Below, piece after piece: positions 45,159 through 54,429 of a DNA stretch of 64,000 bases. The stretch covers positions 39,313-103,312 of the forward strand of contig JAIYCU010000016.1 of the NCBI GenBank assembly GCA_027487835.1, read 5' to 3'. The DNA is from Bacteroidota bacterium (GTDB lineage Bacteria > Bacteroidota > Bacteroidia > UKL13-3). Position 1 is the stretch's first letter, and the number at the start of each line of letters is the position of its first letter. Both the position numbers and the translations under genes were made by a program. Below the pieces are notes generated by a model. The model saw only the letters and a program-made list of their open reading frames with translations, did not search any database and was not told where the DNA came from.

Positions 45159-45177
45159 GGTTTTAATTTTTAATAGT

Positions 45178-45211
45178 CAAATATATACTTTTATAAGCTA
45201 TGGATACCAAA
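45178..45211 (-). promoter_or_regulatory. promoter of the band-7 gene
   Basis: On the minus strand TTTG (45211-45208) precedes TATATTTG (45185-45178) by 22 nt, fitting the Bacteroidota consensus. The ATG follows at 45158. Confidence 0.6.
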
Positions 45212-45233
45212 GTGCATCAATTTATAAGACCGT

Positions 45234-46076
45234 TTAACAGCATCCATTGCCAGGTATACAATTACTTGTTGGTTTTTCTCCATAAAGTGTGATGCTAAAG
45301 ATGCCTGCGGGTGTATTTTTATACGCCTCAATTTCTTGAGCATTAATGTACTTGATAAGGATATCATCAGGAATAACAATTACCTTTTCCTTTTGTAATT
45401 TGATAGATTTAAATCCTGCCTCTTCAAATAAGTGAAGGTAGTTGTCTTTTTGGATGGCACCAGATACACAGCCAGCATACATTTCTGAAGCCTCTTGGAT
45501 GGCAGGAGGAAAATCACCCACTAAAACAATGTCTGAAATACTAAAATGTCCGCCAGGCTTTAACACCCTATAAATTTCTTTGGCAACAGCTGCTTTGTTT
45601 GGAACTAAGTTTAACACACAATTAGAAACAACCACATTGGCCTTATCTGCAGTAACAGGCATATTTTCTATATCACCCATTCTAAATTCAACATTATTAA
45701 AGCCCAATTTATCTGCATTCTCTCTTGCCTTTTCAAGCATTGCTGGGGTAAAATCTATGCCAATAACTTTGCCCGATTCGCCAGCAAACTTTCGAGCCAC
45801 AAAACAATCATTACCAGCGCCACTGCCTAAATCAATTACAGTATCGCCATCTTTTATTAAAGCAAATTCTGTTGGCAATCCGCAGCCCAAACCTAAATCT
45901 GCTGAGGCTACATAGCCCTCCAATTTCGAATAATCTTCGCTCATGATATTATAAACTTCTGTGCTGCATCCACCAGCGCCACAGCAAGAACTTTTATTAT
46001 CAGCAACATCTTGTAAGGCGATTTCTGAGTATTTTTCCCTTACCATTTCTTTAATCATTTCGTTTTCTGTTTTCAT
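45234..46076 (-). CDS. arsM: arsenite methyltransferase
   Basis: A 280-residue SAM-dependent methyltransferase that converts arsenite to methylated arsenicals. SAM motif I is DLGSGAGND (about 81-89), and cysteines typical of ArsM appear in CCGAGGCS near the N-terminus, NCVLNLVP in the middle and GCVSGAIQ after it, with a Cys pair at the C-terminus (GNGCC). It lies 12 nt downstream of arsR, so the two form a regulated unit about 26 kb from acr3-arsC. Confidence 0.93.
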   Translation of the reverse strand: MKTENEMIKEMVREKYSEIALQDVADNKSSCCGAGGCSTEVYNIMSEDYSKLEGYVASADLGLGCGLPTEFALIKDGDTVIDLGSGAGNDCFVARKFAGESGKVIGIDFTPAMLEKARENADKLGFNNVEFRMGDIENMPVTADKANVVVSNCVLNLVPNKAAVAKEIYRVLKPGGHFSISDIVLVGDFPPAIQEASEMYAGCVSGAIQKDNYLHLFEEAGFKSIKLQKEKVIVIPDDILIKYINAQEIEAYKNTPAGIFSITLYGEKPTSNCIPGNGCC

Positions 46077-46088
46077 AATTTTATTTGT

Positions 46089-46427
46089 TTAACAACACGT
46101 TTTATTGGTGTCAAATTCCTTTATTTCTTTAAAATAGTTCTCTAATGCTTTTGTCAATTTGTTAAAGTTATCCCAATTGATACAATAACAAGATTTAACC
46201 CCATTTACTGTTCCTTGGATCAAACCAGCCTTTTTTAATTCCTTCAAATGTTGGGATACCGTTGATTGCGCTAATGGAAGCACTTCAACAATTTCTCCGC
46301 AAATGCAAGATTGTCTTTTAGCCAACTCCTTTAAAATCGCAATGCGCGCGGGATGGCCCATAACTCTTGCAAATTCTGACAGTTCAAGTGCGTCAGCCTC
46401 AAAACTACTTTTCTTATTTAATGCCAT
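46089..46427 (-). CDS. arsR: ArsR/SmtB-family metalloregulator
   Basis: A 112-residue winged-helix repressor. The recognition helix AQSTVSQHLKELKKAGLI (about 64-81) is preceded by SCICGEIVEV, whose Cys pair resembles the As(III) site of ArsR proteins, and further Cys lie in SCYCINW and at the C-terminus (KTCC). Without arsenite it should repress its own arsR-arsM unit. The promoter and a palindromic operator candidate lie directly upstream. Confidence 0.92.
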   Translation of the reverse strand: MALNKKSSFEADALELSEFARVMGHPARIAILKELAKRQSCICGEIVEVLPLAQSTVSQHLKELKKAGLIQGTVNGVKSCYCINWDNFNKLTKALENYFKEIKEFDTNKTCC

Positions 46428-46436
46428 AAAATATAT

Positions 46437-46452
46437 ATCGCAAATATACGAT
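46437..46452. promoter_or_regulatory. candidate ArsR operator
   Basis: ATCGCAAATATACGAT is a near-perfect 16-bp inverted repeat (ATCGCA with TACGAT, one mismatch) that covers the -7 element of the arsR promoter, a position suited to repression by ArsR. Binding is inferred. Confidence 0.55.
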
Positions 46453-46471
46453 TAATTAGATTAAACGCAAA
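46441..46471 (-). promoter_or_regulatory. promoter of arsR-arsM
   Basis: On the minus strand TTTG (46471-46468) and TATATTTG (46448-46441) are 19 nt apart, a perfect TTTG-N19-TAnnTTTG promoter 14 nt upstream of the arsR ATG. Confidence 0.85.
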
Positions 46472-46495
46472 TTTATTTTTGGTTCAAATCGAAAC

Positions 46496-47560
46496 TTAAT
46501 AAATACCTCTTTGATTAAGTGCGCGTTGGTAGCGCCTTGCGTTATTAATATGTTGTTCTAAGGATTCTGCAAAAGCGTGGTAGCCGCTAAAATCCTCCTT
46601 TGCACAGAAATAATAATAGCCATGATCTTCTGCTGCTAACACCGCATCGATAGCCTGTATGGAAGCCGAACATATTGGACCGGGTGGCAAACCTGCATGA
46701 ATGTAGGTATTATAGGGAGAATTAATAGCTGTATGCATACTTGTCACCCGCTTTATATTTTTATCATCCCACGCATAAATAATGGTAGGGTCGGCTTGCA
46801 AGGGAATTCCTTTTTCTAACCTATTTAAATACACGCCTGCTACCCTTGGCATTTCGCTAATTTTATTGGTTTCTTTTTGCACAATTGAAGCTAAAACACT
46901 TACTTGGTTTAAACTTAATCTTTTACCCATTGCTTTTGAAATCCTATCTTGATTCCAGAATCTTAAGTATTCTTTGTGCATTTTTTCAAGTAAAACGTCT
47001 GCACTTGTATTCCAATACAAGTTATAGGTATTTGGAATAAACATGGAAATGATATTTAAGGTATCAAACCCAAATTTAGCAGTCAAGGAAGTATCTTTTA
47101 ATTTTATCAAAAAAATAGCACTATCAATTTCTAAGTTAGCAGCAATAAATCCGGCTAAATCAGCAACTCTTTCTTCATACTTTAATACTAAATTTAAGGG
47201 GTCTTGCCTTCCTTTTATGATTAGTCTAACCAATTCAAAATTGGTCATCCCATCTATAAGCTTATACCTGCCAGGCCTCATTTTCTCTTCTAACTTAAAT
47301 ACAGAAGCCAGTCTGATAAATGATTCTGGATTTAAGAAATTATAATTGCTACGAACTTGGGAAAGCACCTTATTATAATCTTTCTTTGAGTTAATAGTTA
47401 AATAGGCAACTTTATTTTGCTCATATTTAAGTGAAACATTTGGCGAAAAAACATCTGAATAAATTTTATACCCGGCCACTGATAATAGGATTAAACTTAC
47501 CCAAAAAATTGGCTTCAGGTTTTTTGGCGTGCTAGCAAATTGGTTATTATGAGTAGACAT
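46496..47560 (-). CDS. mltG: endolytic murein transglycosylase
   Basis: A 354-residue inner-membrane protein with one N-terminal membrane segment (IFWVSLILLSVAGYKIY), a LysM-like region and the YceG/MltG domain. Catalytic-region motifs are SIVQKETNK with the catalytic-type Glu (about 232), LQADPTIIYAW, and the C-terminal HAGLPPGPICSAS. MltG cleaves nascent peptidoglycan and sets glycan length. It lies between arsR and the multiheme cytochrome gene, 53 nt after the latter. Confidence 0.92.
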   Translation of the reverse strand: MSTHNNQFASTPKNLKPIFWVSLILLSVAGYKIYSDVFSPNVSLKYEQNKVAYLTINSKKDYNKVLSQVRSNYNFLNPESFIRLASVFKLEEKMRPGRYKLIDGMTNFELVRLIIKGRQDPLNLVLKYEERVADLAGFIAANLEIDSAIFLIKLKDTSLTAKFGFDTLNIISMFIPNTYNLYWNTSADVLLEKMHKEYLRFWNQDRISKAMGKRLSLNQVSVLASIVQKETNKISEMPRVAGVYLNRLEKGIPLQADPTIIYAWDDKNIKRVTSMHTAINSPYNTYIHAGLPPGPICSASIQAIDAVLAAEDHGYYYFCAKEDFSGYHAFAESLEQHINNARRYQRALNQRGIY

Positions 47561-47613
47561 TATACTTAGGTAATTATCAAATTAATTACTTTTAAAATTA
47601 GATTCTAAATAAT

Positions 47614-49563
47614 TTAGCTTAAAGTCTTCAACAAATTTTTCACCTCTACATTTGAAGGGTTTCTTTTTAAAATCTTTTTAAGTTGCACAGCTGCCATTTT
47701 TTTATCTCCTCTTAAATTATACAGGGCAGCTAAATTTAGCAACGCCTGCGGATGATCAGGGTCTAAGGCCAAGGCTTTTTCATAACAAACAAAAGCTTTT
47801 TCGAGTGAACCTGCTTGCAAATTGCTAAATCCAAGATTTATCCAAGGCTCAATTTGTTTTGAATTGAGTTTTAAGCTTTCCTCTAGCAAAGCATTAGCAG
47901 TTGTTAAATCACCTTTCTGTATATAAAGTACGGCCTTTTTATTTTTAAATTCAAGATTCGCAATGGCTAAGTTGGATGCCTTAGTAATAAACAACATGGC
48001 ATTATCCAAGTCGCCCACATTCTGAAACGCCTGCCCTACCCTATAATTGGTCCAAGCATCTGATAACAATTGTGGGTCTTTTATTTCTGTTTGAACCAAT
48101 TGGATGATGCCTTGCCAATCTTCCTGAAGGTAAAATTGATGGATACGCAATTGAATACTTTGTGAACCTATTTGCTTTCCAAGAAATTTTTTGGCAGAAT
48201 CTAATGCCGAACGTTCGCCATCAAATTTTTCAAAGTAATTAAGGTAAGCAGCTGCTTTAAATAAGTCATCTGTAATTGATTTATTCACGCAATACAAACC
48301 TTCAAAAACTTTAATTTTAGACAATTCTTTCTTGCTAATAGGTACGGCAATTTTATGATCGTGAACACTTACATGCGGTATATCAATTGAACCACTTCGG
48401 GGCATGTGGCAGCTTACACAATCGTTTTTTGCCAGCTTTAATTGTTTTGGTTGTTCAGTACAGGCTTTATCTGTATGACATTTAAGGCAAGCATTATTAA
48501 ATATTTGCACACCTGTTTCTTTCACACTTATATGCGGATTATGACAAGTAATACAAGTTAAACCAAGGGTTTCAAAAGCTTTATTGGTAGAAGCGCTAGT
48601 TCCATTCTTTTGGTTTGAACCTAGAAAGCATTTACTCATTTGCAAACGTTGCGCATGGGAAGCCATGATGAATTCATCTCCTCTATCTTTATATTTTGGC
48701 ATGTACACTTCCATATAATCAGAAAGCACCATGCCTGGCCTAAAGTCGGAGAACTTTTTTCCTTCTTTTAATACTGCATTGCCTTGCAAATGGCAACGCT
48801 GACAAACATCTATTTGCCTTTCCCAAGGTAGTTTTTTAGGGTTTACAATGGTATAATCAATTTGGGTGGCTGTATCTACTAAAATGCCTTTAAGTTTTTC
48901 TTGCACATGCAAAGAACCTGGACCATGGCAACGCTCGCAATCAATTCCATCTGGAATAGAAACAAACTTATTTACAGAACCCTCCTCAACCTTGGGCATT
49001 GCATTATGACAACTCATGCATTCCATTTCGATGCCTCTGCTAAATCTTACATTTCGGCCTTTTTCGAAACCAGGAGGTAAATCCCAGCGTCCCTTTTGTG
49101 CATACCAAGTTAGCGGCAATTGATAAACATACCCGTTAATATCTGTAAGGTGACTATTGGTGTGTTGGCCTGAACCAATGATATAATCTACACACTCTAT
49201 GCGCTTATAAATAGTATCTTTTCCTTGTAATCTAAACTCAGAAATATACATAGAGTCGCCTTGCCAAAAAGGCAAATAATAAAAATCAAGGTCGGCATCA
49301 TATAATGGTTGATGAGAAAACTTTGCAGCCGACTTTAAACGAGAGGCAGGACCAAAAGATTGGCCCATGCCTGTTCTTATAAAAGAATTATAAATATCAA
49401 TGTGACAAGAGCGGCATTGCTGTTTGCCAACATACTGCACTGAGTCATGGTGATTAAGGTAGGTATTTGTGCTTTGCGGCGTAACCTGATTGCAAAATAA
49501 GTTAAGCAGACTTAGGCAGGCGAGTAACAATAAAAGCACTACATAAAATCTGCTTCTTTTCAT
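47614..49563 (-). CDS. seven-heme cytochrome c with TPR repeats
   Basis: A 649-residue exported protein: an N-terminal lipoprotein-like leader (LLLLACLSLLNLFC, then N) suggests anchoring by lipid. Seven CxxCH heme-binding sites are present (CRSCH, CMSCH, CERCH, CQRCH, CITCH, CLKCH, CVSCH) within the first ~400 residues. The C-terminal ~200 residues form tetratricopeptide repeats (for example LEEAL-type helices with PWINLGFSNLQ and ALDPDHPQALLNLA). It is probably a periplasmic or surface electron-transfer protein; the TPRs may dock a partner. No oxidoreductase gene is adjacent. The next upstream gene is a rhodanese 9 nt away. Confidence 0.87.
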   Translation of the reverse strand: MKRSRFYVVLLLLLACLSLLNLFCNQVTPQSTNTYLNHHDSVQYVGKQQCRSCHIDIYNSFIRTGMGQSFGPASRLKSAAKFSHQPLYDADLDFYYLPFWQGDSMYISEFRLQGKDTIYKRIECVDYIIGSGQHTNSHLTDINGYVYQLPLTWYAQKGRWDLPPGFEKGRNVRFSRGIEMECMSCHNAMPKVEEGSVNKFVSIPDGIDCERCHGPGSLHVQEKLKGILVDTATQIDYTIVNPKKLPWERQIDVCQRCHLQGNAVLKEGKKFSDFRPGMVLSDYMEVYMPKYKDRGDEFIMASHAQRLQMSKCFLGSNQKNGTSASTNKAFETLGLTCITCHNPHISVKETGVQIFNNACLKCHTDKACTEQPKQLKLAKNDCVSCHMPRSGSIDIPHVSVHDHKIAVPISKKELSKIKVFEGLYCVNKSITDDLFKAAAYLNYFEKFDGERSALDSAKKFLGKQIGSQSIQLRIHQFYLQEDWQGIIQLVQTEIKDPQLLSDAWTNYRVGQAFQNVGDLDNAMLFITKASNLAIANLEFKNKKAVLYIQKGDLTTANALLEESLKLNSKQIEPWINLGFSNLQAGSLEKAFVCYEKALALDPDHPQALLNLAALYNLRGDKKMAAVQLKKILKRNPSNVEVKNLLKTLS

Positions 49564-49572
49564 TCACTTTAT

Positions 49573-49878
49573 TTAAGCATTTGTTTCAGCCTGATAGGCC
49601 ATCATGCCACCTAACAAATTTCGCACGTTGGTAAAGCCTTCACTCATTAAATACATTTTGGCGTTTCCGCTTCTTGCACCACTACGGCAATGCACAATTA
49701 TTTCCTCATTTTTTAAATGGTCTAGGTCTAACAACTTTGTAGGTAAGGTTCCTAAAGGAATAAGTTCTGCACCAATATTAAACTCCTGAAATTCGTACTC
49801 TTCTCTAACATCAATAATATTGAGTTTTTCTCCTTTTTCCATGCGCTCACGTAGTTCTGAAATAGTAATGTCTGACAT
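49573..49878 (-). CDS. single-domain rhodanese-like protein
   Basis: A 101-residue protein consisting of one rhodanese domain with active loop VHCRSGARS (Cys about 64), so the catalytic Cys is present. It may transfer sulfane sulfur. It sits between the large T9SS gene (5 nt) and the cytochrome gene (9 nt), so the three are probably co-transcribed. Confidence 0.9.
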   Translation of the reverse strand: MSDITISELRERMEKGEKLNIIDVREEYEFQEFNIGAELIPLGTLPTKLLDLDHLKNEEIIVHCRSGARSGNAKMYLMSEGFTNVRNLLGGMMAYQAETNA

Positions 49879-49883
49879 ATTTT

Positions 49884-52754
49884 TTAGTTATTTTGAATGA
49901 TTAATTTCTTTGCAAATATTTGTCCTGTTTCTTTGTTTTCTATGTAAAAAATATAAAATCCTTCTAACCCTTCCGGCAGCATTAGTAAGTCATTATCTGG
50001 AATCAATTCGCAAATTTGGGTACCTTTCACATCAAACAAATGGAATAAAAAATCTTGCGGATTGGGAAGATTAGTTTTTACATATCCCTTTGCAGGATTA
50101 GGAAATACATTAGGTTCAAACCGAGTAATTGAAGAAGGCAATTCTGATAAAGTAGTTGGACTACCTAAGAAATTACCCATTATTGGACGAATCATAAGCG
50201 CACCATCAATATCTGATGGATACCACCTTCCATCCATTTTATAGGCCATATTGGGATTTTTGCCCAAAGGGTAATTTTTATCCAACCCTATATTAAGCAC
50301 ATAAGCTGATGTTTGATCCCAACCAATATAAAACGAATCTGAAACTGCTAGTGGAACCGGTAGTTTGTAAGCAGTGAAGCCATCACGTTGGCTAGTGTAG
50401 AGTGGCTTTATTTGATCTAAGCTCCAAATAATTTCGTCTGAAGTTGCAGGCTCAAACAAGGGTGAAATTTTCTTCCAAATTCTAAGGTTAAATCGTTGTA
50501 AGCTTACATCTTGTTCACTTCGATTATAAAATACATAAATACCAACGATAGAATCTGCTTGTGGAATTTTATATTTAAGACAAGCACCTACATTGGTTTT
50601 ATTTTCAATTCCATATCCACCTTCTGCACTACCATCATCATATGCAAAATAATTGCTAAAGATATTTTGTAGAGAGAAGGTATCATTGCTTGGTACATTA
50701 TCTAATGCGGTACCACTAATTTTTACCCTATATTTAGTTGAAAAAACAAGGCTATCTGCTTGCGCGGACGTAGCAAAATCAAAAGGCTTATTAATTTCAA
50801 TTTTCACCTCAGATTGGGGGGCAAATGAGCCTATAATTTGTACAAACTTATCAAGGGTATCCCCTTCTGGTTTGATAATACTTCTAAAGTAATCGATGGC
50901 ATAAGGTTGATTATCATGGTTTATTAGCCTCAAAGTATCTTTACTACTTCGATAAGCAACCTTATTGACTTGGTAATGTTTCCAAGGCATGGCGGCAAAT
51001 TCACCTAAATAAATTCTTGGAGCATTACCTAAGCTAATATCTTTAAATACATCATTTTGGGTTCTACCTTTGTTAAAACGTACATAATCCAAATGCCAGT
51101 GACTTAAGTTCCCAGTTAGGCTTCCTTTATTTTTTAAACGAAATTGAAAATCATCATGAAAAAATTTAGGGTCAAGCAAAGACACACTAAAATAATTAAA
51201 CTTAAATAATAAGGAATCATTTGCTGAAATCATTTTTATAACTTCAAAAGAATCTGCCCCAAACCTTGAACTTCTAAATTCTAAAATGAGAGAATCATCA
51301 GGAAAAATTTGGTTGGTTGTGCCTTGTGGTTCATACTGATAATAAAAACTAAGGATTAATGAATCTGAGGCTTTAAGACCGCTCAAGTTAAAACTGTGTG
51401 TAGTTAATTTATCACAAATCCCCTTTAATGGAAACGGAGAATACGGAATTCCACTTTCATTTAAACCATCAAAAGTGGCCACGTTTATACTTGGGGAAGC
51501 TATAGGAAAGTTATTATTAATGTGCACGTTTTTATCCTGCCATCGATCTTCATTGGGCACATTATTGGCAAAAGAAAAATCATCAAACAAAGGCAAGTCG
51601 ATTCTACGGGTAAGTCTAATTGCTCCAATAAAAAAATGGGCCTCATTTGAATTATTGCGAGTTGATTTAAAGATAAACCTTGCTTGGAAGAAGCCATGTC
51701 TGTTTCTGCCAAAATTAATATTATAGGTATAACTGATAAATGTTTGTGCTTGATTAGCGCTAATGGCAAGCATTCTAACCCAAACACCAAGATTATTTTT
51801 AAACTCTACTACCAAAGAATCTGCGGCGGAAGCCCCAGCGGAAGCCTTACAAGAAAACCCATAAAAGATAGAATCAGAAACGGCGTTTGTTAACACATTA
51901 ATTGGATGTGAATACAAGGTATCGCTGCCACCATACGAGTTATCGGCATTGGCATAAACCTTCTTATTTGCATCTAAAACATCTAACTTGGCCAAATATC
52001 CCCAATTTATTCCACCTAGGGCTCCTATAACAATTTTCACGTCTTCAGCTGCGTATTTTGTGCGAGGTGGCACAGAGTCTGGTATTTCGAAACTTTTGAA
52101 ATTATCATAATTACCAAGACTTGTTTTAGCAGCTACTACCAATTTTGAAACTGCAAAGGTGGCAGTATTCGAAGCTGTATAATTGGAAGTATAAAGTACA
52201 AAACGTGCAGCAAAGCTGGCAGAAAGAAAAATATCTTTAGGCAAGTTAAAGGCAACTTCGCGCCATGTGGTTTGCCCTGGGGCCGACTTCCAAATTTCAA
52301 TCCATTGGCCAAATGCATCTCGACCAAAAAGGATAAGTGAATCGGTATTGCTAGCACCTGGACCTTGCAAATAACTAAATGACACAAAAACATCATTATT
52401 TTGGCCTACTAAATTAATCGGCTTGCTGGTTAATTCATCTGCGTAAGGTGAATTAGAAGGAAAGACTAAATTGGTGCTATCTAAGGCATTGAATACAACA
52501 CTTCTATTTTCTACTTTAGCGTTAGAAGCTAACCAAAGAAAAGTATCTGGAGAAGATTTGAGGGTGGTAAAAAAATCTACCAAAGGGAAAATACCCCCGT
52601 TTTTTTGCATTTTTTGGGTTGAACCAAAGCTAGTTTGTGGAATCGTTGGCAATGGATTTTTTGCTTGAATAGGCACTACAACCTCTTGGGCTAAAGCATT
52701 ATTTAGCCATAATGCAGTTATAAGAAACGCACAAATAAAATTAGATTTTTGCAT
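49884..52754 (-). CDS. large secreted protein with T9SS sorting domain
   Basis: A 956-residue exported protein with a signal peptide (MQKSNFICAFLITALWLNNALAQ), a long beta-rich body with repeated strand-turn patterns such as SLILEFRS, DSLVVEFKN and DSLILFGRD, and a C-terminal T9SS domain (FPNPAKG, then a Gly/Phe-rich end). The body resembles tandem jelly-roll or MAM-like modules, but I assign no family. Its ATG overlaps the PASTA-protein stop by one base (TAATG), so translation is likely coupled. Confidence 0.82.
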   Translation of the reverse strand: MQKSNFICAFLITALWLNNALAQEVVVPIQAKNPLPTIPQTSFGSTQKMQKNGGIFPLVDFFTTLKSSPDTFLWLASNAKVENRSVVFNALDSTNLVFPSNSPYADELTSKPINLVGQNNDVFVSFSYLQGPGASNTDSLILFGRDAFGQWIEIWKSAPGQTTWREVAFNLPKDIFLSASFAARFVLYTSNYTASNTATFAVSKLVVAAKTSLGNYDNFKSFEIPDSVPPRTKYAAEDVKIVIGALGGINWGYLAKLDVLDANKKVYANADNSYGGSDTLYSHPINVLTNAVSDSIFYGFSCKASAGASAADSLVVEFKNNLGVWVRMLAISANQAQTFISYTYNINFGRNRHGFFQARFIFKSTRNNSNEAHFFIGAIRLTRRIDLPLFDDFSFANNVPNEDRWQDKNVHINNNFPIASPSINVATFDGLNESGIPYSPFPLKGICDKLTTHSFNLSGLKASDSLILSFYYQYEPQGTTNQIFPDDSLILEFRSSRFGADSFEVIKMISANDSLLFKFNYFSVSLLDPKFFHDDFQFRLKNKGSLTGNLSHWHLDYVRFNKGRTQNDVFKDISLGNAPRIYLGEFAAMPWKHYQVNKVAYRSSKDTLRLINHDNQPYAIDYFRSIIKPEGDTLDKFVQIIGSFAPQSEVKIEINKPFDFATSAQADSLVFSTKYRVKISGTALDNVPSNDTFSLQNIFSNYFAYDDGSAEGGYGIENKTNVGACLKYKIPQADSIVGIYVFYNRSEQDVSLQRFNLRIWKKISPLFEPATSDEIIWSLDQIKPLYTSQRDGFTAYKLPVPLAVSDSFYIGWDQTSAYVLNIGLDKNYPLGKNPNMAYKMDGRWYPSDIDGALMIRPIMGNFLGSPTTLSELPSSITRFEPNVFPNPAKGYVKTNLPNPQDFLFHLFDVKGTQICELIPDNDLLMLPEGLEGFYIFYIENKETGQIFAKKLIIQNN

Positions 52755-53500
52755 TAAGGAGCTGCTAAATAAATGTCAATAATATCGCCACCTTTTATCG
52801 TTCCACCTTCTTCAAAAGAAGGATTTTGCCTAATAACCACCGCCTTTGTGCTATCTTTAATACTACCTTCATAGAGCACTGCACCGAGCGTAAGCATAGA
52901 GGCTTTTAATACATTTTGGGCATCTACTAAGTTAAGTCCTTTTAGATTTGGGACAGCTACCAAAGCGCCGCCACTTCCATCACCTACCACTAAATCAATG
53001 GAAGCACCTTTAGGTATTCTGCTATTGGGTTGAATGCTATTGCCTCTCCAAAGTTGATCGAGAACTGCATTTTGCGCAATGTCTGGACGGTAAGAAATTT
53101 GACCCACTATTAATCCTAATGTACCTAATACAGTTTGAGCATAAGGTAGTGAGGCATTAATTAAATTAGGCATTAAAACGGTTGCGCGTGCATCAGAGTT
53201 TATGCTTAGATAAATAATTCGCCCCTCCTTTACTTTACTATTGGGTGCAGGATTTTGTTCAACTACGGCTGATTTTGGCATATTATCAACAAATACTGTA
53301 TCTGTGATGAGGTAACGTAATTTTTTTTTATTTAATACTTCTTCCGCCTCGGCCATAGGTAGGCCTTTAAGGTTCGGCAGTGTAAGCGACTGTCCGTGCC
53401 TAGTATAAGAGCTAAGAAAATGAGCAGCTATCCAAGTAATGATTAAAATTACCAGGACAATAAGTGCTAAATTGATGGATAAGGATTTTAAGAATCTCAC
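52754..53500 (-). CDS. PASTA-domain membrane protein
   Basis: A 248-residue protein with one N-terminal membrane segment (LALIVLVILIITWIAAHFL) and three PASTA domains, recognised by LPNLKGLPMAEAEEVL, MPNLINASLPYAQTVL and VPNLKGLNLVDAQNVL with intervening VEQNPAPNSKVKEG and IRQNPSFEEGG elements. PASTA domains bind peptidoglycan or beta-lactam-like ligands; here no kinase domain is attached, so it is a stand-alone PASTA protein of unclear role. It is translationally coupled to the following T9SS gene and divergent from marC. Confidence 0.87.
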   Translation of the reverse strand: MRFLKSLSINLALIVLVILIITWIAAHFLSSYTRHGQSLTLPNLKGLPMAEAEEVLNKKKLRYLITDTVFVDNMPKSAVVEQNPAPNSKVKEGRIIYLSINSDARATVLMPNLINASLPYAQTVLGTLGLIVGQISYRPDIAQNAVLDQLWRGNSIQPNSRIPKGASIDLVVGDGSGGALVAVPNLKGLNLVDAQNVLKASMLTLGAVLYEGSIKDSTKAVVIRQNPSFEEGGTIKGGDIIDIYLAAP

Positions 53501-53512
53501 GGTTGCAAAATA

Positions 53513-53545
53513 TTGATAATTTAAGAGAGTACAAAGCTATCTTTG
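53513..53545 (+). promoter_or_regulatory. promoter of marC
   Basis: TTG (53513-53515) and TATCTTTG (53538-53545) are separated by 22 nt, fitting TTG-N17-23-TAnnTTTG. The -7 box ends 4 nt before the ATG, implying a leaderless or near-leaderless message, or a start nearby. Confidence 0.55.
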
Positions 53546-53549
53546 CCAC

Positions 53550-54110
53550 ATGTTTTCATTAAAAGATATAACTACTATTACCCTCACTTTATTTGCAATT
53601 ATTGATATTATTGGCGCATTGCCTGTGATTATCAGCATAAAAAATCGTCAAAAGCATTTAGATAGTGGCAAGGCAACCTTAACTGCAGGGGCTTTAATGG
53701 TTGTGTTTTTATTGGTTGGAGAAGAATTTTTAAGTCTATTTGGCGTAGATCTTCCATCATTTGCCATTGCTGGTTCAATTGTTATTTTTATTATAGGTAT
53801 GGAAATGATTTTGGGAATTGAACTTTTGAAAGACGACCCAAATGCAAAAACAGGCAGTATTATTCCCATTGCATTTCCAATCATTGCGGGGTCTGGCACG
53901 CTAACCACCATCATATCAATGAGTGCTATTTACAGCACAACCAATATATTAATTGGAATCATCGTCAATTTATCTTTTGTTTATTTAGTATTGCGTTCTA
54001 GCAGTTGGATAGAAAGCAAATTGGGAGAATCCGGACTAACCTTGGTAAGGAAATTTTTTGGAATTGTTCTCCTTAGCATAGCCGTCCGGATTTTTAAAGA
54101 TAATTTTTAA
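53550..54110 (+). CDS. MarC/UPF0056 family membrane protein
   Basis: A 186-residue integral membrane protein with six hydrophobic segments. The conserved IIDIIGALPVI (about 17-27) near the start and IIPIAFPIIAGSG in the middle identify the MarC family. Despite the name, no antibiotic role is established. It ends directly at the DUF3467 stop on the other strand. Confidence 0.9.
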   Translation: MFSLKDITTITLTLFAIIDIIGALPVIISIKNRQKHLDSGKATLTAGALMVVFLLVGEEFLSLFGVDLPSFAIAGSIVIFIIGMEMILGIELLKDDPNAKTGSIIPIAFPIIAGSGTLTTIISMSAIYSTTNILIGIIVNLSFVYLVLRSSSWIESKLGESGLTLVRKFFGIVLLSIAVRIFKDNF

Positions 54111-54425
54111 TTAAGCCTGACCAGTTGGACCGCCAAATCCCATTGGAAATGGAGGTACTTGTTCATTAATGGCAATGGTGCCATTTTGATCTTCAAACTT
54201 ATTGATATTATCGTTTAGAGCCATTAATAGTCGCTTGGCATGGTCTGGTGTTAATACAATTCTTGACTTCACCTTTGCTTTTGGAACACCAGGCATTACC
54301 CTAATAAAATCTAAAACAAACTCACTATTGGAATGGGTAATGATAGCTAAATTAGAGTAAATTCCTTCTGCCATTTCTTCGCTCAATTCAATTTGTATTT
54401 GATTTGGGTTGTTTTCTTCTTGCAT
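54111..54425 (-). CDS. DUF3467 protein
   Basis: A 104-residue acidic protein with NQIQIELSEEMAEGIYSNLA near the start and SRIVLTPDHAKRLLMAL after it, the family core. No function is established. It is separated by 4 nt from the GT39-like gene on the same strand and abuts marC. Confidence 0.85.
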   Translation of the reverse strand: MQEENNPNQIQIELSEEMAEGIYSNLAIITHSNSEFVLDFIRVMPGVPKAKVKSRIVLTPDHAKRLLMALNDNINKFEDQNGTIAINEQVPPFPMGFGGPTGQA

Positions 54426-54429
54426 AATT

